Source: Acridotheres tristis
Lineage: Eukaryota; Chordata; Aves; Passeriformes; Sturnidae
Assembly: GCA_037013685.1 (NCBI GenBank)
Contig: CM072886.1
Span: 59,760,933 to 59,824,932, forward strand
DNA length: 64,000 bases
Reading direction: 5' to 3'
The translations under genes were made by a program, and so were the position numbers. A model generated the notes under the pieces. That model did no database searches, had not been told where the DNA came from, and saw only the letters and a list, made by a program, of their open reading frames with translations. Of the stretch, positions 41,101-55,117 are shown in pieces. The stretch's first letter is position 1; each line of letters starts with the position of its first letter.

Positions 41101-44055
41101 ATCAGCAGAGTATCTCCTGCTTTTCCATCCCTTCTACAGGAGTAATTTGAAAACTCTGCCTCCTCTGCTGCTGAATTAAGGCCTCATTGGATAAAAGACA
41201 AGACAACATCTGGAAGTGGAAGGGAAAGTAAATCCTTGTTTCCACCTCTATAAAAGCGCTGAGTTTTCATCTGGGAATGAAGAACCACAAACATTCAAAT
41301 GTCTTTCAGGATGCTCTAAGTTACACTAGATGGGCAAATATATATTGAGGTAACATTTTCAGGGGAACAGTTATTGTTTCTAAGAGCCATTGGCATCCTG
41401 ACCATGCATAAATAGTAACAAAGTTGGTAAGGTTAGTACAGCAACTTCACAAAAATATTGCTTTCTGGTTTAGTGAGTGAAATGCGAGCATGGAAGAATG
41501 AACACTTTCTGATTTTCTGATTGATTTTTCTCCTTTCTATGAGATATCCCATCATAAAGCGAAGTACTATCAAACCTTTGAAGCAAGTCCTGTTTCAGCC
41601 ACTGTAGGTCATGAGATTTTCACATCTGTTTTAACTACTACTACTAAGCACGAACTTACCCTTAAGTTTTTCTTCTATCTATTTCAGAAAGGCTCTCAGA
41701 GAAAAATCTTTAAATCAACAAAGTAATAATTCTGGAAGCCACTAATTCCAATCACTTATGCCATGATCCTGCATCACCAATGCTTTCACAAAGCCATCAT
41801 GAAATCTCCTTTTTACACTTTCTGAAAATAACCTACAAAATAGCAAACAACATATGCCCCCACCCTGCCCTCAAATCCTCTGGCCATATAAATCAAACAA
41901 AACAGAACTAGAGCAAAGCTAATACACACCTCCTCTAGATATAACTGTATTCCCAACTAATGTTAGATTTAATACAAAAATTAAAAGCCCTCCCCTAGAC
42001 TGCAACACTTGTGAAATTGGAAGCTGAGGTGGAAATTAAAAGCACAGAGAAAGAAATCTGCAGTGAACTTGTTGCAGCCTACAAATAGGAAGTAGTTAGA
42101 AGAAGGAAAACCTTTACTGTCAAATGGAAAATAAGGAAAGGCCATAACTTTAATAAAAACTTTCACTTGTCCTTCCCCCTGCACTTGTGCTCTCAGATAT
42201 GTATACAAAATGTGCCTGGAAGCAACAAAGGAGTGGAGGTACAAAAATCACCATCAAACAATTGTGCTACTTTCAATAATATATTAAAGGTCCTAAAACT
42301 AAGATCAAAAGCAAATGTATTTAAGCATTTATATTCAATTCCACATTGCCTGATGACTAATTTGTAAAGAGTGCAGAAGTTCTCACAACTGCAGCCAAAA
42401 TCATTTGAGAATACTTTGATATAATGCCACAAAGGATATGAGCAGGAAGACAGCAGGAGTTACAAATGGCCAAGTTCCATTAAAAGTGCTAATAAAAGAA
42501 TAATGGAATTTCCTTGTACTATGAATAAAAAGTGTTTTGTACAGGAGAATTAAGACATGGAGAGGAATATCAAAGTTTCTCGTTCATCAGTTGCATCTCC
42601 TTATTAGATCTTAATTGACTTACTATTACATTTACCTTAAAATGCTTCACTTGCAAAAAGCAACAATCCCATTCAAAATCTTATCACACTAGTTTTCTTT
42701 ATACTTCATGTTTCTCCATTTTCACAGGCCATTAATATCAGATTTACCAATCTTTGTAAATAATGTGAGACTATTTATTTAAAAAAAGTACTGAGCAGAG
42801 ATGCATTTAACTTGAAATTCAGTATAATTATTAAAGTTATAGAATATAACTGCTGTTTCACAACGGTTTTTTAAAGTAAATTTTCAAGTGGCTAGTAATT
42901 ACAGAACTCTCACAGCAACAACCAGACTGACAAATCTAATCCATTAATTTACACATTGTATTTCTCACTAACACATGTGTAGTTACACATATATTGCATG
43001 TATGTGCATGTGTTCATACAAAGAGACAGATGCACATGCATACTTCTGCCACCTTCTCCTCCCAAATATAAAACTTTGCTGATTTTTCCAATGTATTTGG
43101 TACACGACCAGGAAAAGTAAAAAAAGAGTTCAGAACTTTCCCTTGAAACGTCTAAACAACAACAGCAACAGAAATGTTTCAAATCTTTCTTTGTCTTAAT
43201 GGATACTTGCAAAATCACTCACACTTCTCAAAGCAGAAGCAGCAAAGACGGACAACTCATATTGCTGCTTTTTAAAGGGTTTTGTGTACTTGTTAAAATA
43301 TGCCCACAGAGGCATTAAAGATAGGAGGAATTCCATGAAAATATTTAAAAACCTACTTAACTTCCCTTCAATCTGCTTCTTAATGCTCTCTTTTGCAAAA
43401 CATCTAGAACTCCATGACACAGCTATAGCACATATATATAGCTATATACTGTGATCTCTGTCTCTTGCTTCTCCAAAATCCTCCTGTAACAACTTCATTT
43501 TTTTTTTTTATTTCACATTGCAATGAGAAAGGACCCTCTTTTTTTCCCAGATGTCACAAACAAGGACCAAGTTATAATGATGTTGTGTGTTTCTACTTCT
43601 TCCCCCAGACAACCACCATGCTGTTCATCCTGCAGCCTCTTCCTACGATGTTTTTGTGATTGATAGAAAATTCATTAGTATCATGTATCTCAGGGCCTAA
43701 TTGACACAACAGGCAAAGCAACATACTCTAGGGTAGCACAGTTCCTAAACAGAGAGGAAAAAAAGAGGGGAATCCAATACCACATGTAGTCACTTTACAG
43801 AATTTTGTGCCAGTCTATAAATTACACTTCTATGAGGTTAAGGTGAGTCATTGGTTTCACAAATCAGAAAATGCACCTTTTCAAGTTTGGTTTAAAGAAA
43901 TAAAGAAACATTTATGTGACAACACAATTTAAGTAACATGCTCAGCACTTTCAATTTTATAATTTCTTTTCAGTTTTGCATTAAACAAGAAATATAGTCA
44001 CCACAAATGTTTGGAATTTTTCTTAACAAACAGAGATAGCATATTTTTTTCTTAC

Positions 44056-44118
44056 CTTATGATCATATGGATTGTATGAATGAAACAGCTGGGACAGATC
44101 CTTCGTTCTCTGTTTTTT
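44056..44118 (-). CDS. CDKAL1: CDKAL1 internal exon, radical-SAM to TRAM linker (partial gene)
   Basis: This 63-nt exon of exactly 21 codons reads [20 protein letters not shown] followed by Lys. It matches the CDKAL1 segment that directly follows PAAKMxQVPAxV, the end of the exon at 60773-60953. Both junctions are phase 0, so the two exons join without disturbing the frame. On the minus strand the acceptor is TTTACAG ending at 44119 and the donor is GTAAG starting at 44055. The KKQRTKDLS stretch is the basic helix that links the radical-SAM core to the TRAM RNA-binding domain, and the TRAM domain itself should start in the next exon. The exon is too short to appear as a long ORF. It was found by reading the minus strand for the expected continuation. 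A few positions differ from the mammalian protein (for example Gln-Leu after DLS), as expected between birds and mammals. Confidence 0.93.
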
Positions 44119-45007
44119 CTGTAAAGGAATATTAATAAATAAGCCATATTAGAAAAGTTACAGGAGAAAGAGAGAAGCTACCGATTAAAAAAGCTATATG
44201 CAGGTACAAACTTATTCTCTCCCTGCTTTGTTAATGAAACTGCAGGTATGAAGAGCAGTGTATGCAAGTTAAGGATATTAAATATTACAGGAAGCAATTA
44301 ACATATATATTAACAATACTAATGAAAATATCCTTAATAAATAATAAACACTAATCTGTGGAACATCAGTGGAATGTGTAAACAATCCAGATTAGGTTTA
44401 ATTTTTGCACAATATATCATGAATAGTATTTTAGAATACAGATAACAAAACAGAGATCAGGCTACAATCTTGCAAAGACTTGCCTGCTATTCTAGCACAT
44501 ACATGCAGTATTGCCTTATAGGAGATTAGGTGTAAAGGAAGTCAGTTTGAAGAATAATAATTTATTATTTGTCGATTTCTTTTGATGCTAATACTCTCAT
44601 TGCCTTGATTGATGAAAATTAATAGGTGAGATGTCATTTAATGCCAAAGCAAGGGGAAAAAAATTCTTCTGTTCAGAGCACAGTTCAAAGACAAAACCTG
44701 CTTGATCCAGCTCCTACTGAATTTAGTCAAAGAGCTTTCAGTGATTTCAGCTGAAGTTAAATAGAATTTCTCAGCTGTATCCTATGGAGGGTGGGCAGGG
44801 TGAGGAGAAAAACACTTTTTGTCTTTAATGTGGGGATGAGTCACAAATCGATTCAAAGTTTTATTATGTCAAAATCGATGTTTACTTATAGCTTGGAAAA
44901 GCAAAACAATCCATGTTGGAAAATGTGTGAAGGGGAGACAACTGCAAGAACTCCTTGCTTGTAGTCTGTTCAAGTGTCTTATTTAGCCATTGTTTCTGTG
45001 AAAGCAG

Positions 45008-45028
45008 TTTTCCAGCTAAGCTGGAAAA
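45008..45028. repeat. Perfect 10-bp inverted repeat around one base
   Basis: TTTTCCAGCT, one A, then AGCTGGAAAA. A short palindrome in otherwise single-copy-looking intron, about 0.9 kb upstream (in gene direction) of the 44056-44118 exon. Confidence 0.85.
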
Positions 45029-48000
45029 ATCTGTTTATGTTTCCAGCACACTGGGAACTAAATAAACAGCTGCATGACTGCAGCATTTATTTTAACTTCT
45101 GGAAACTATAGGGTAATTTAGTAATTTTTGATCATGCAACATGAACTATATATTTTCTTTCTTTACATAGTTTTTATTTTCATTGAAACAGTAAGCAACT
45201 TTAAACGACTTCTTTTCTGGTAGTACCGCTGTAGACAAAGTACTTAAAATGCTACAAAAATTATTTGGAGAAATGTGATAATAAATTTAAAAGAGATACG
45301 AAAATTATCACTAAAAAGATTGCTTGAAAAAACCTAATTTAATGAAGCATCATGCAAGAAGAAGACAAAAGCACGTGAGTTTGGATTATAGAAACCCCAT
45401 TAATCTTTCTAGGAAGAAAACCCTACAAAATCCAGAAAAAGTCCAAGTCTTGCTCATTGTTACCGAAGACTATTTCTCTCATACTCATTTTGACTGCAAT
45501 TACTTATTTTAATGACACTCAGTCAAATGATATGACAGAAAACCACCCTCAGACTCTCGCCAAAATGCTGGTTACACACTCAGCTAGATGAAGAGTTAAG
45601 ATGGCTTCCCTTACAGAACACAATGACATGGTCTTCAACTTTTTGTTTTTATAGAAAATTATGTTTTCTTTCCTACCTTTCCTCAAAAGCTTTATTTATT
45701 TATTTTTTTTTGTACAAAACCAAAACTCTCCTGACTGGGGAAATGATGGAAATTCCTAATGGAGAAAAATGTGAAATGAAACTTCTCAAGATGCAGGTGA
45801 AGAAATGCCCCAAAATTCCCAGGATGCCCCATATGTTTAGCTGAGCTAAACTGAAACAGCATTTGACTGTTTTGTATAGAATCTGAATATACCGAGATAA
45901 AAATGTCATAAGCACAGAGTTAAGGTTGCTTAGTGGTAATTTCTGTCTTTCTACAACAAAAAGCGCAGTTTAACTCAGATGTCAAAAAGTCAGAAATATG
46001 TAGTATTTCAAAACACAGACACAGGACAAGGAATTCATGCTGCTCCAATGGTAATCCCTTCAACTCCTACAGCTGGCATGAGTCACCTGGCATGAATAGT
46101 GAGTTTTTGAAATAAAGAAGCAGCAGAAGGTAAAGCAGGACTCTCCGTGTCTAGATGATACAGTGGAAAAAAGGAGTCCAAAAGCTCCTACTCCTTCATC
46201 TCCTCCAGTAGTCTATTTCTATTTTCTATTTCTTAACTACCTATTTACACATATCTACTCGGAATTCCTTCCCTTAACATAGCTTCATACCCCTATTTAT
46301 GTTCCCTCAGCTTAGTCCAACATCCCTTTCAAGTACCCTTCGACCAATATAAAAAGTTTTCTTTCCCCGCTCTTTCTCTTCAATGTTCTCATTCTCCAGT
46401 CCTTTGTTCTATACCAATCATGCTGCCAAAATCACTCAAAAAATCCTCTCTGAACTTAGGCAAATGTACTATCTTATCATATTGTTCCACGTGCAGCAGC
46501 ATTTTTGCTTTCAAATATGCTCACAGACCTACAGAGGACATAGTCTAATTCTTTCTGAAAATAAATCTATTTTCTTTCCAAATTAGCATGAAAAAACCTT
46601 CCAGGAGTCTGACAGCAACATCAGACTCATAGTTTATTCCTGTACTTCTCTCAGGCTTGCCATACAGTGGTGATAGATAGTCCTTAGTTTGCAGCAGTTT
46701 CTTTAAAAACAAGTTCAGGGAGATGAGATGGATAAAGAAATTCGGATCCCTTACTGATGTGAACCATTAAGAAAATATGACTGCATATGCATATGACTAA
46801 AAACAAATTTTCAGTTTTCTGTTTTAAAAAGTTGCAAAAATACCACACTATATAGGAGATAAAAAGGAAACACTTTTTATATCTTTAGCAGAGAAGGTAT
46901 GTGAACATCTGATTTATAATGATTAAAATGCTGCGGCAGGACTGAGTTAAATACTGTAAAACCATATATGCTTGTACACATAAGTATGCCAGGATGGAAG
47001 GGTTTCCCAAAATAAAGCAATATTTTTTCGGAGTTATTTCAAGCTTGTTACTAAAATCCACCAAAGTAATTAACTTCTTCTGAAAGGACAAGTAGTGTCC
47101 AAGACATTTATAAAAATAAGAACCAGAAACCACCATTTAACTAATGACATTTCTTAGGACAGAACACATAGACTATGTTAATAGAGAGGAAACAACACAT
47201 TACCACAATCTCATTATTTCCCCCATCCTGCTACCAGATATGAAATGCAAGTAACACACACTTTTCTCTGTTTATTTCCTTTCTCTCTCTCATTTTGCTG
47301 GGCCTCAGATTTTCGATTACTGGGCTTTATTAAAGGGATACTGGTCATCCAATATGCATATTATATGTTTAAGGTATAGTAACAATAAAGGTTCCTTTGA
47401 CAACAGTCTGGAACTATACACCAATAAAGCTGAGTTAGTCACCTTGGTGTTTTTACTCTTTTTCTCATGCACTGATTTTTAACAATAATAAAACTTTTTA
47501 CATGGACTATACTGTGGATTATTATTTTACTTTTAATCAAGAAATATCACTTAAAGAACAACAGAATGAGAAAAAAATCAACTAACCAACAAAAGAACCA
47601 CAACGAACCCTGTAGTACAGAAGGAATATAAAACCATAATAAAAATATTTTCAGCACAAGTAAACCAGCATAGAATTTTGTGAAAATAGGGTAAAAGAAG
47701 GGGTCTCCTAATAATAAATTAATATAATCAGAATACGCTTTAGAAAAATAATTTTACAAATGGAATCACTATAACAAATGCTAAACATTGTAGGCTCATA
47801 CATGTATATTGCACTTATCTTGTGATCCTCTTTTCATATTCAGGTGATAATTACCTGTCTTTCAGATGATTTTAATGTAGCCCAAACTTGTTTTTTTTCT
47901 TTTCAAGCATGGTGTCGTAGGTCTACAATGTTTATTGTGAAGGAGAACTACAATATCACTGAAGTATTTATATTATAGATTACTTAGAAGCTACTTAAAT

Positions 48001-50264
48001 CAGATTTTCATCTAGAAATAAAACGGACAAAATTACTCCCAATATGAAGGTATTACTGCTTTCCTTCAGACTCACTTTCAGTTTTATAAAGCCTATTTCA
48101 CCTTCAAAGTTCTTAATAATTCCAGCTTAATACTGTGACAGATCTGCAGATTTCAGCAGTTCCACTGAAAGTCTCAGCATCAATATATTGCCAGCAAAGT
48201 TCTCTTGCCTTTGTTTTCTTGCTCTCATGATTTAAAATCATTCCAATATACAGGGCTGCCTTCAGTAACAAGAACTTGTATCTCTTTCTGTTCAAATACT
48301 CTTCCTTCATGAGTGCAGTGAATAATAACATGTGCCAAGGCAATCAGATTAATGTATTTATTTCAGTTCTGTTCCCTCACTTACCAGTCATGTCCTGCAT
48401 TTCTCTTTTACATACTGCTGATCAGAATTTAAAAACCACTTTATTTTGCCACAAGAACCTTATTTAATTCGGAGTTTATAAAGCATCCCACCCCCATCCT
48501 TGAGCATGCAAACAACCAATAGCAATATTGAGTTTTTCTTTCAAACAAGTCTGGAAGACCACATTTCCTTCTTCAGTAGTATCTAATGAACTGCTTAATT
48601 TAAAGTCATATTAAACTTAGTGAGTCAAGGAAAAAATTAACTACAATTCTGATACACTTTTGGAGAAAAATGAAGCAGCTTTGCAAGTATTTTCATAAGC
48701 ACAGAGGCTCCAGAAGAACAGACACTCAAAAACCATGAGATTAGATTTTCCTTTTCTGAAACAGCACTTTCTAACATGTTTGTGCTATGGCATTCTCTGA
48801 CTTCAGTAGGATCCATTTTCTGATCAGTAAAAAAATCTGTGTCTTTCTTTTCCCTTATGTTACATCTGTGATCTCAAAACTACAAAGGCCTTGGGTAGTT
48901 TCAAACTCAGAACTCTAATAATTTAGAATGAAGCAGGTAGCACCCTACCCAAAGACACCCACTGGACTAACTTTAATCTCCACAGAATTACTTGGCAAAA
49001 CACCAGAGAGGGAGATAGCAACTACTTCAACCAAGGAACATTTAAAAGCCTTGCCTGGAGATTCAATCCATAAAGGCTTAAATCTGTGTACCTATAACCA
49101 CAACAGAGATATGAGCCAAGCCACTGGAACCACCATGTTATCAAAGTTTGCAGATTGCTTTTTGGTCTGCAAAACAGCTTTTAAAAAAGTGATCAGAAAC
49201 CACTGAACCATTCTCTTTGATCTCAGTTATTCAATGCATCACCCTCTTAGAAATGATCCTGAAAAAACCCATTGTGCCCCAGCCAGATTTCTTGATAAAA
49301 TCATACCTGGTGTTCATTCTGCACTTGCATCCATGCCCTGTAAGGTCTGAAAGAACAGAAATGACAGTACAGGCCTGACAAGTTCTCTGCTTCCTATCAC
49401 TAACTCACCTCTACTGACATTATTCCTGTCTTTCTGATCCCATCTATAATGAAGCATATGAAATAATTTGGGGAGTAGCTAGCCTTTTTGACCTAAGATA
49501 CCTGAAATACTATGTTAAAATAAACTCCTTATTCTACTTCAACTACTGACCCACACATATATTCAGCTTGCTTTAAGAAATAACTTTCGAATAATTTTTG
49601 ATCCATACATGGAAAATATAATTTAGTGTATAGTTATTCAACAGTTCACCTCAATGTTACAGGATAGTGGACTTTTTTTCCAGCTCCAATTAACAACCGA
49701 ACTATAGGTTCATAATTCATATTTTGCATACTTCTTTTTACACACAACGATTTAAAAAAACAAAAAAAAAATAGACCATGTTTCCTGACTCCATGCAATG
49801 TGTTTATTGTCTAAAAGAGCAAAATATATAAAACTTCACACAGCTTTACTGATCATTAATACTAGAAAATGATTGCAAACATTAAAGGAACACTGTCTTC
49901 AGGATTATAGCAACACAAATGATTATGGTTTAGTCTAGTTTACATTTTATGTAAAATAGACTATGATTTATGGAAAATTAGACATTTTCAAAAAACAGCA
50001 TAGGATCCTCATAAGAACATCTGTCAATCTATCTGACAATAATTTGTTGAAAGATACATTTTCAGTTAAATCCTGTTCATTGCAATTTTCTCCCTCTTAC
50101 CTCCCATATCTTAGCTATGCAGTACATGCTCAATATACTTCAAACTCATATAAATAGCACTGAATTTTATTCCTTCTGGTAAATTTGAGATATTTTAATT
50201 TACCTTATGGTTAGTGCTTGTTATTCCTGTACTTTTTATTAGAGAGACAGGCAATCATAAATCG

Positions 50265-51029
50265 TATTAAATTTAACAAGGGAAAAGTGCTGGATTCTGC
50301 ACCTGGGATGGGGCAAACCTGGATGTATGGACAGACTGAAGAATGAGATATTGGAAATCAGCACCACAGAAATGGCCCTGGGGGTCCTGGTCAATGGCAA
50401 GTTGAACATGAGCCAGCAGTGCCCTGGCAGCCAACCCTGTCCTGGGGGCATCAGGCACAGCATCACCAGCCAGGCAAGGGAGGGGATTGTCCTGCTCTGC
50501 TCTGCACACACTCCCAGTGCTGGGGGCAGTTTTGGGTGCCACAGTATAAAAAATAGACATTTAATTGTTAGAGAGTGTCCAAATGAGGGCCACGAGGATG
50601 GTGAAGGGTCTTGAGGGGAAGCTGTATGAGGAGGGGCTGAGGTCACTTGGTCTGTGCAGCCTGGAGGAGACTGAGGGGAGCCCCCACTGCAGTCACAGCT
50701 TCCTCACAGGGGGAAGAGCAGGGGCAGGCACTGCTCTCTACAGTCTGGTGACCAGAGACAGAAGTTGACTAAAGAAAGATCATGAAGCTGAATCAAGGAA
50801 GGTTTGGGTTGGATATCAGGAAAAGGTTCTTCACCCTTTCACCTGAGGGTGGTTGGGCACTGGAACAGGCTCTTCAGAGAAGTGGTCACAGCACCGAGCC
50901 TGACAGAGCTCAAGATTTGGACAATGCTCTCAGGCACTGGGTGGGATTCTTGCAATGCCCTGCACAGGGCCAGAAGTTGGACTCATTAACCTTCCAACTC
51001 AGGATATTCTACAATTCTATAATTCTATA
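50265..51029 (+). mobile_element. CR1 LINE, 5'-truncated copy with intact 3' end
   Basis: This is a chicken-repeat-1 type non-LTR retrotransposon remnant on the plus strand, antisense to CDKAL1. Several frames read as the end of the CR1 ORF2 protein, broken by frameshifts: LGVLVNGKLNMSQQC near 50376-50420, a VQMRATRM-like segment near 50580, and a basic RFGLDIRKRFF-like segment followed by HWNRLFREVV near 50800-50900. Their order is that of the ORF2 C-terminus in CR1. The copy ends with three tandem octamers, ATTCTACA, ATTCTATA, ATTCTATA (51006-51029). That is the CR1 3' signature and marks the true end of the element. It is not coding now. The GC content is well above that of the surrounding intron. 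The 5' boundary is approximate. Confidence 0.93.
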
Positions 51030-54000
51030 AATGATGCAAAATTTATTCTGAAGACTTTTACAAAGCAATTTTTTATTTCAGAAAAAGCCTTCAGCACTTG
51101 TTCATTTTGAGGGTACATAAATTTGGTATAGTTTGTAAAATGATCTGTCTCGCTTCTGATAGATTTTTATATCTGAAATTCATGTAGAAATTCTACAGTC
51201 TATATGAGGTGGGTATTTCCTAAGGATGCCACTATAACTGATTAGGAAGACTGCTTAGGTCAAAAACAATTTGTAGAACAAAATATCTAGCTGAATATCT
51301 AGATATATCTAGCCTGGGGTATCAGCCATATTTCAAATCAGATTGACACTAAATCAGAAATAAAGTGATTGGTCACGAGGAATAGACTGTTTTTGAATAT
51401 GTATAGCTATTGCTGCCAGTTCCACAATAATATAAACCAGAATGAACTGAAAACTACATCTTAGTAATGAAATGTAATTTTAAAATATTTATGTATCTGC
51501 ATCTATAGATATGCCCAGAGCATACAAAAACCTAGGACAGACCCGTCTGCAGGCACTCTTTTCCTTTTTACGATCTGATGAGGTATCTGTGTGCTGTACC
51601 ACACACAAGCAGCCTTGACAGCACCAAGTTTTCCAGCCTTCCAAGAAGAAGAGAAAGAGAAGTGCTGGAGAGGGTAGAGTGTGGTACAAGCCGTGAGGAA
51701 CAGTGCTCAAGTGCTCGCTGTGTGAGAGAGACCACATGTGTACCTGCAACACACACAACAACAGCTCTCACTCTTTTATCTTCATCTGTTATTCAGTCCT
51801 GCATTCTACTTCCAGATTTTCAGGAATTCCAGGTTTCAAGATGTTTAGCCCAAAGACCAGAGGTGCAGGTGCAGCAATGAAAACAGTGGAAGACATGAGT
51901 TCCAAAGCACACAGTGACCTGATCGACTGTGATGGCTTTGAGGGAGTGTACATGGATTATCAAAGACAGATGAAGTTCAAGGAAGGGTCACCAAGAACCC
52001 ACCTCAGGATATTTCAGTGTCCTTTTCTTCCAAAGCACTTTGTATGGGCCATCATAAATGTTATATTATTTGCAAATGATGGACAAGCTTAGTTGCCTCC
52101 ATGATACAAATTAATTTGCTGTCTGTGTTAAGTCACAAACTATTACACCTGAACCACATTCTCATTTGAAGAAATCTGGAATTTTGAAAATTTTCTGTTC
52201 TGATGCCTAGAGCCAGTTTCAGGAAAAAAAAGTTATTTTTAATTACTTCAGCTGCTGGCACTGTTTTAGTTCTTAGCAGTCTGGCTTATAAAGTGAATTA
52301 AAATTCCAAATTTAAAAAATAGATTTTTTTTTCAGTTTTACATAAGTTACTTAATGCAATTCAAGTAAAAATTGAAAAAATTACAAAAAGGCACAATTAA
52401 GACTTCTTCCATGGTTCTTCCACTTCATTATAAGCCAACGAACAGAACAAAAGAATAAAGAGTAGACTGGAGATAAAACTGTTTTCTCTCTTAAAATCAA
52501 AGGCTATTCTACCTTATCTTTGAGAGTATCTTCCTTGCCTTCTATTCAGTACAGGAGCGTGTAGTGTTCAAAATTCCTGATAGTATTTCAGCTTCCTTGC
52601 AACAAAATCTCACAATTCCATCAGGATTTTTAGACAGATTTACAGGGGAAGGAGGATGGGTAATGAATGTTCATGGTCACTACAGATCTTTCCAAAACTA
52701 TTTTTTTATACATCATATATTCTGCACATGGCTGCAAGCCTTAGTCCACAAAGTTACATGATGTTAACAGCAATTTCATAATTCTTGCAAATTCTGTAAT
52801 TACTTCTGGCCTGAAAATGACGTTTAGGAAGAACTCTACCTCTTCTTCCATATGTATATTCTCCATATTTCATTTTCCAATTATCTTTCTTAACAACGTC
52901 ACTTAGATTGAACTCATTGTTGTACTTTACTTTAAGATGCTCTAATTTTCAACTTGGATTTGTATAAAGTTTATGAGGAAGCTGCTAGTAATTTTCATTC
53001 CAACCAGTTTCTGCTGTAAAAAAACCCCAAAATTTAAAGAAGTAGAACACCAACTAAGCTGGTTTCCTAAGTGTATTTCCAATCTAGCTTTGAATTTTGA
53101 CTTGTTTTCTCAAGCAACACAGTTGTGCTCCTTGAAAGCACAAGACTTTTATTTTACATCAGTGTAAGATTTAAGAGACACAGTTCCAGGCTAGAGTAGA
53201 AATACTTTTGTCCTTTCTCAGGGGTCTGACTCTGCACTGTCCAGCTGTTACTGTGCAGTTTAACTCATTCCCCAGATTCAGTTATGAACTGAATTTTCAG
53301 CAGCTCCATAGGCAAATCATTTATAGCTCTAAAAAAAGGTTCGACTTATTTTAAAACCTACCAGCTCAACTGTCTCCCAGAACAACAAAAACAGATTTTC
53401 ATTTCAGCACATGGTCAAATAAAGTGGTTTGAGCTTGAGCTGATTCTAGCTCTAAAATAAAATGGTCTTTAAACATTTGTAAAATTCTGCTAAGTACTTT
53501 TGTCTAACCACAAAACCCCTGTTCACAGGTAATTACATTCCTTTGAATTCGTTGCAAAAAGCTGCAGTTCTGGCTGCATGCTGAATGGTGAGCACTGGGA
53601 TAGATTTAAAGATACAGCATAAAAGTAGTCAAATGGTAGTTTTGGCTATCTTTAAAACAGAGGAAAGGAGGAACCAGGCTTTCATAGAGCAAACAGTTTA
53701 TATAGTTCCTAAAAAACAAAACAAACAAAAAACCAGGAAGAAATAATGCAAAAGTATTTCTAAGCATCTAGAAGGTAACAAACATTGATACGGCACTAAT
53801 GAGCAGACACACCAATCAAAATAAAACCCATCAAAGAATACCTGGGTTTGCAGATGAGAGAATTAATATCTATCTATGGTTTGTAGAGCTTTCTGCAGTA
53901 CCTCAAATGCTGTTCTCATAAAAAACATAAGGGAACACAATGTAAATAAAACTACTAGAAAGCAACTTGCTGGAAAATATTTACTTGGAATAATACATTA

Positions 54001-55112
54001 GTTCAGTGAAAAATATGAAGAATTATATATTGGTTTTTTTCTTCATGATCTACATTTCCTTTCAGCCTTCACATTTTTAACTCCCTGGTCTCCCAAAGTT
54101 GTCATGAGAATATTCACTCAGGTCTTTGTTCTAGCAGAATATCAAGCAGCAAATAAAACTGCACTGCTGAAAAACAAACTGCAATACAGAGGTTCAGCAG
54201 TCAAACACAGACATTAATCAGTCTTGGTTTCTTGTACACACGAAGAACATTCTGCATGTTACACCACGAATTATTGCATGTGCTGGGGAGAGGAGATGGG
54301 TGTCAGGGGTCAAGAACCATTGATGCATCAGAAGCAGCTATCACGGCTGCATCCAATTCCTGGGGCATGTAATTCCATTTAGTCATAGCACTTAACAGGA
54401 GAGCTCATAGTGATGATAGACTGGAGAAACAGTACTGCTGAATAAGTGGCATTGTTTCTTTTTCTACTTACTCTCTTTCCTTTTCTCCCACCTTATGATC
54501 TCCTCTTTAATTTTAGAAGAATAACTCTACATAATCCCGTTGCATGATCTTTGGATTGCCACCATTAGTCTGATGCAAGCAGTATAACTGATTCTGCTAT
54601 GTCTGTGAGAATTAGAAACAAGATGGTACCTTCCTTTCCGGGCACTTAAATTACATTAACAATCAAGGCCACCCAAAGCTTCTCTCTATGCACTGTGCCA
54701 TTGGTTATGTCATGTATCACAGAGAACATGAAACCTTATCAAGTATTTCTAAATCCATATTGGACAGCAGATGAATTCTTTCCTTGCTTTAGCTCTGACC
54801 TGACCTCCCCAGGAACATTGTGCCCCATCACTACCCACTAAAGTCTGAAACATATGCTCAAAGGCAAGAGTGCTCCTCAATGTCATCTTCCCTCACTGTC
54901 TGCTCAGCAGTTATCTTACCAGCCTTTTCTTTGATGGCACACCTACAAGGTCCACTTGTGCTCCTTCCCTTTACAGCTCTGAACATGACTAAAGGTGTTC
55001 CTTGCACAAGCAATGTTATTCCATTTGCTGTCCAGCTACCTGAAGTTAAAAAATACTGAAGCAGAGGACAGCTAATATTGCCTGATACACGAACGGTTAT
55101 TTATCAGTGAGG

Positions 55113-55117
55113 CTGGG
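55113..55117. repeat. Target-site duplication, left copy
   Basis: CTGGG directly before the TG of the solo LTR. The same five bases follow its terminal CA at 55737-55741. Confidence 0.9.

Larger units (their letters stand above)
1..44055 (-). other. CDKAL1: CDKAL1 downstream intron, partial, continuing past the window start
   Basis: This begins at the GTAAG donor at 44055 on the minus strand. I looked for the expected next exon (the TRAM-domain start, which should follow DHK) and did not find it, so the whole stretch is taken as intron. Large introns are usual for this gene in vertebrates. Recognisable contents are listed separately. The intervals 2.4-6.5, 9.7-18.2, 18.6-27.3, 27.4-30.9, 31.9-35.1 and 35.2-44.0 kb hold AT-rich sequence in which I recognise no gene or named repeat, only scattered poly-A runs such as those near 6129, 14098 and 16996. 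Missing a short exon by eye in 44 kb is possible. Confidence 0.75.

Noticed and set aside
48928..49206. 92-residue plus-strand frame with fairly even composition
   Set aside because: No recognisable motif or gene context. It is antisense in the CDKAL1 intron, and a frame this long is expected by chance among many in 64 kb.
50239..50646. 135-residue minus-strand frame
   Set aside because: It is the antisense shadow of the plus-strand CR1 element, whose higher GC lowers stop-codon frequency.
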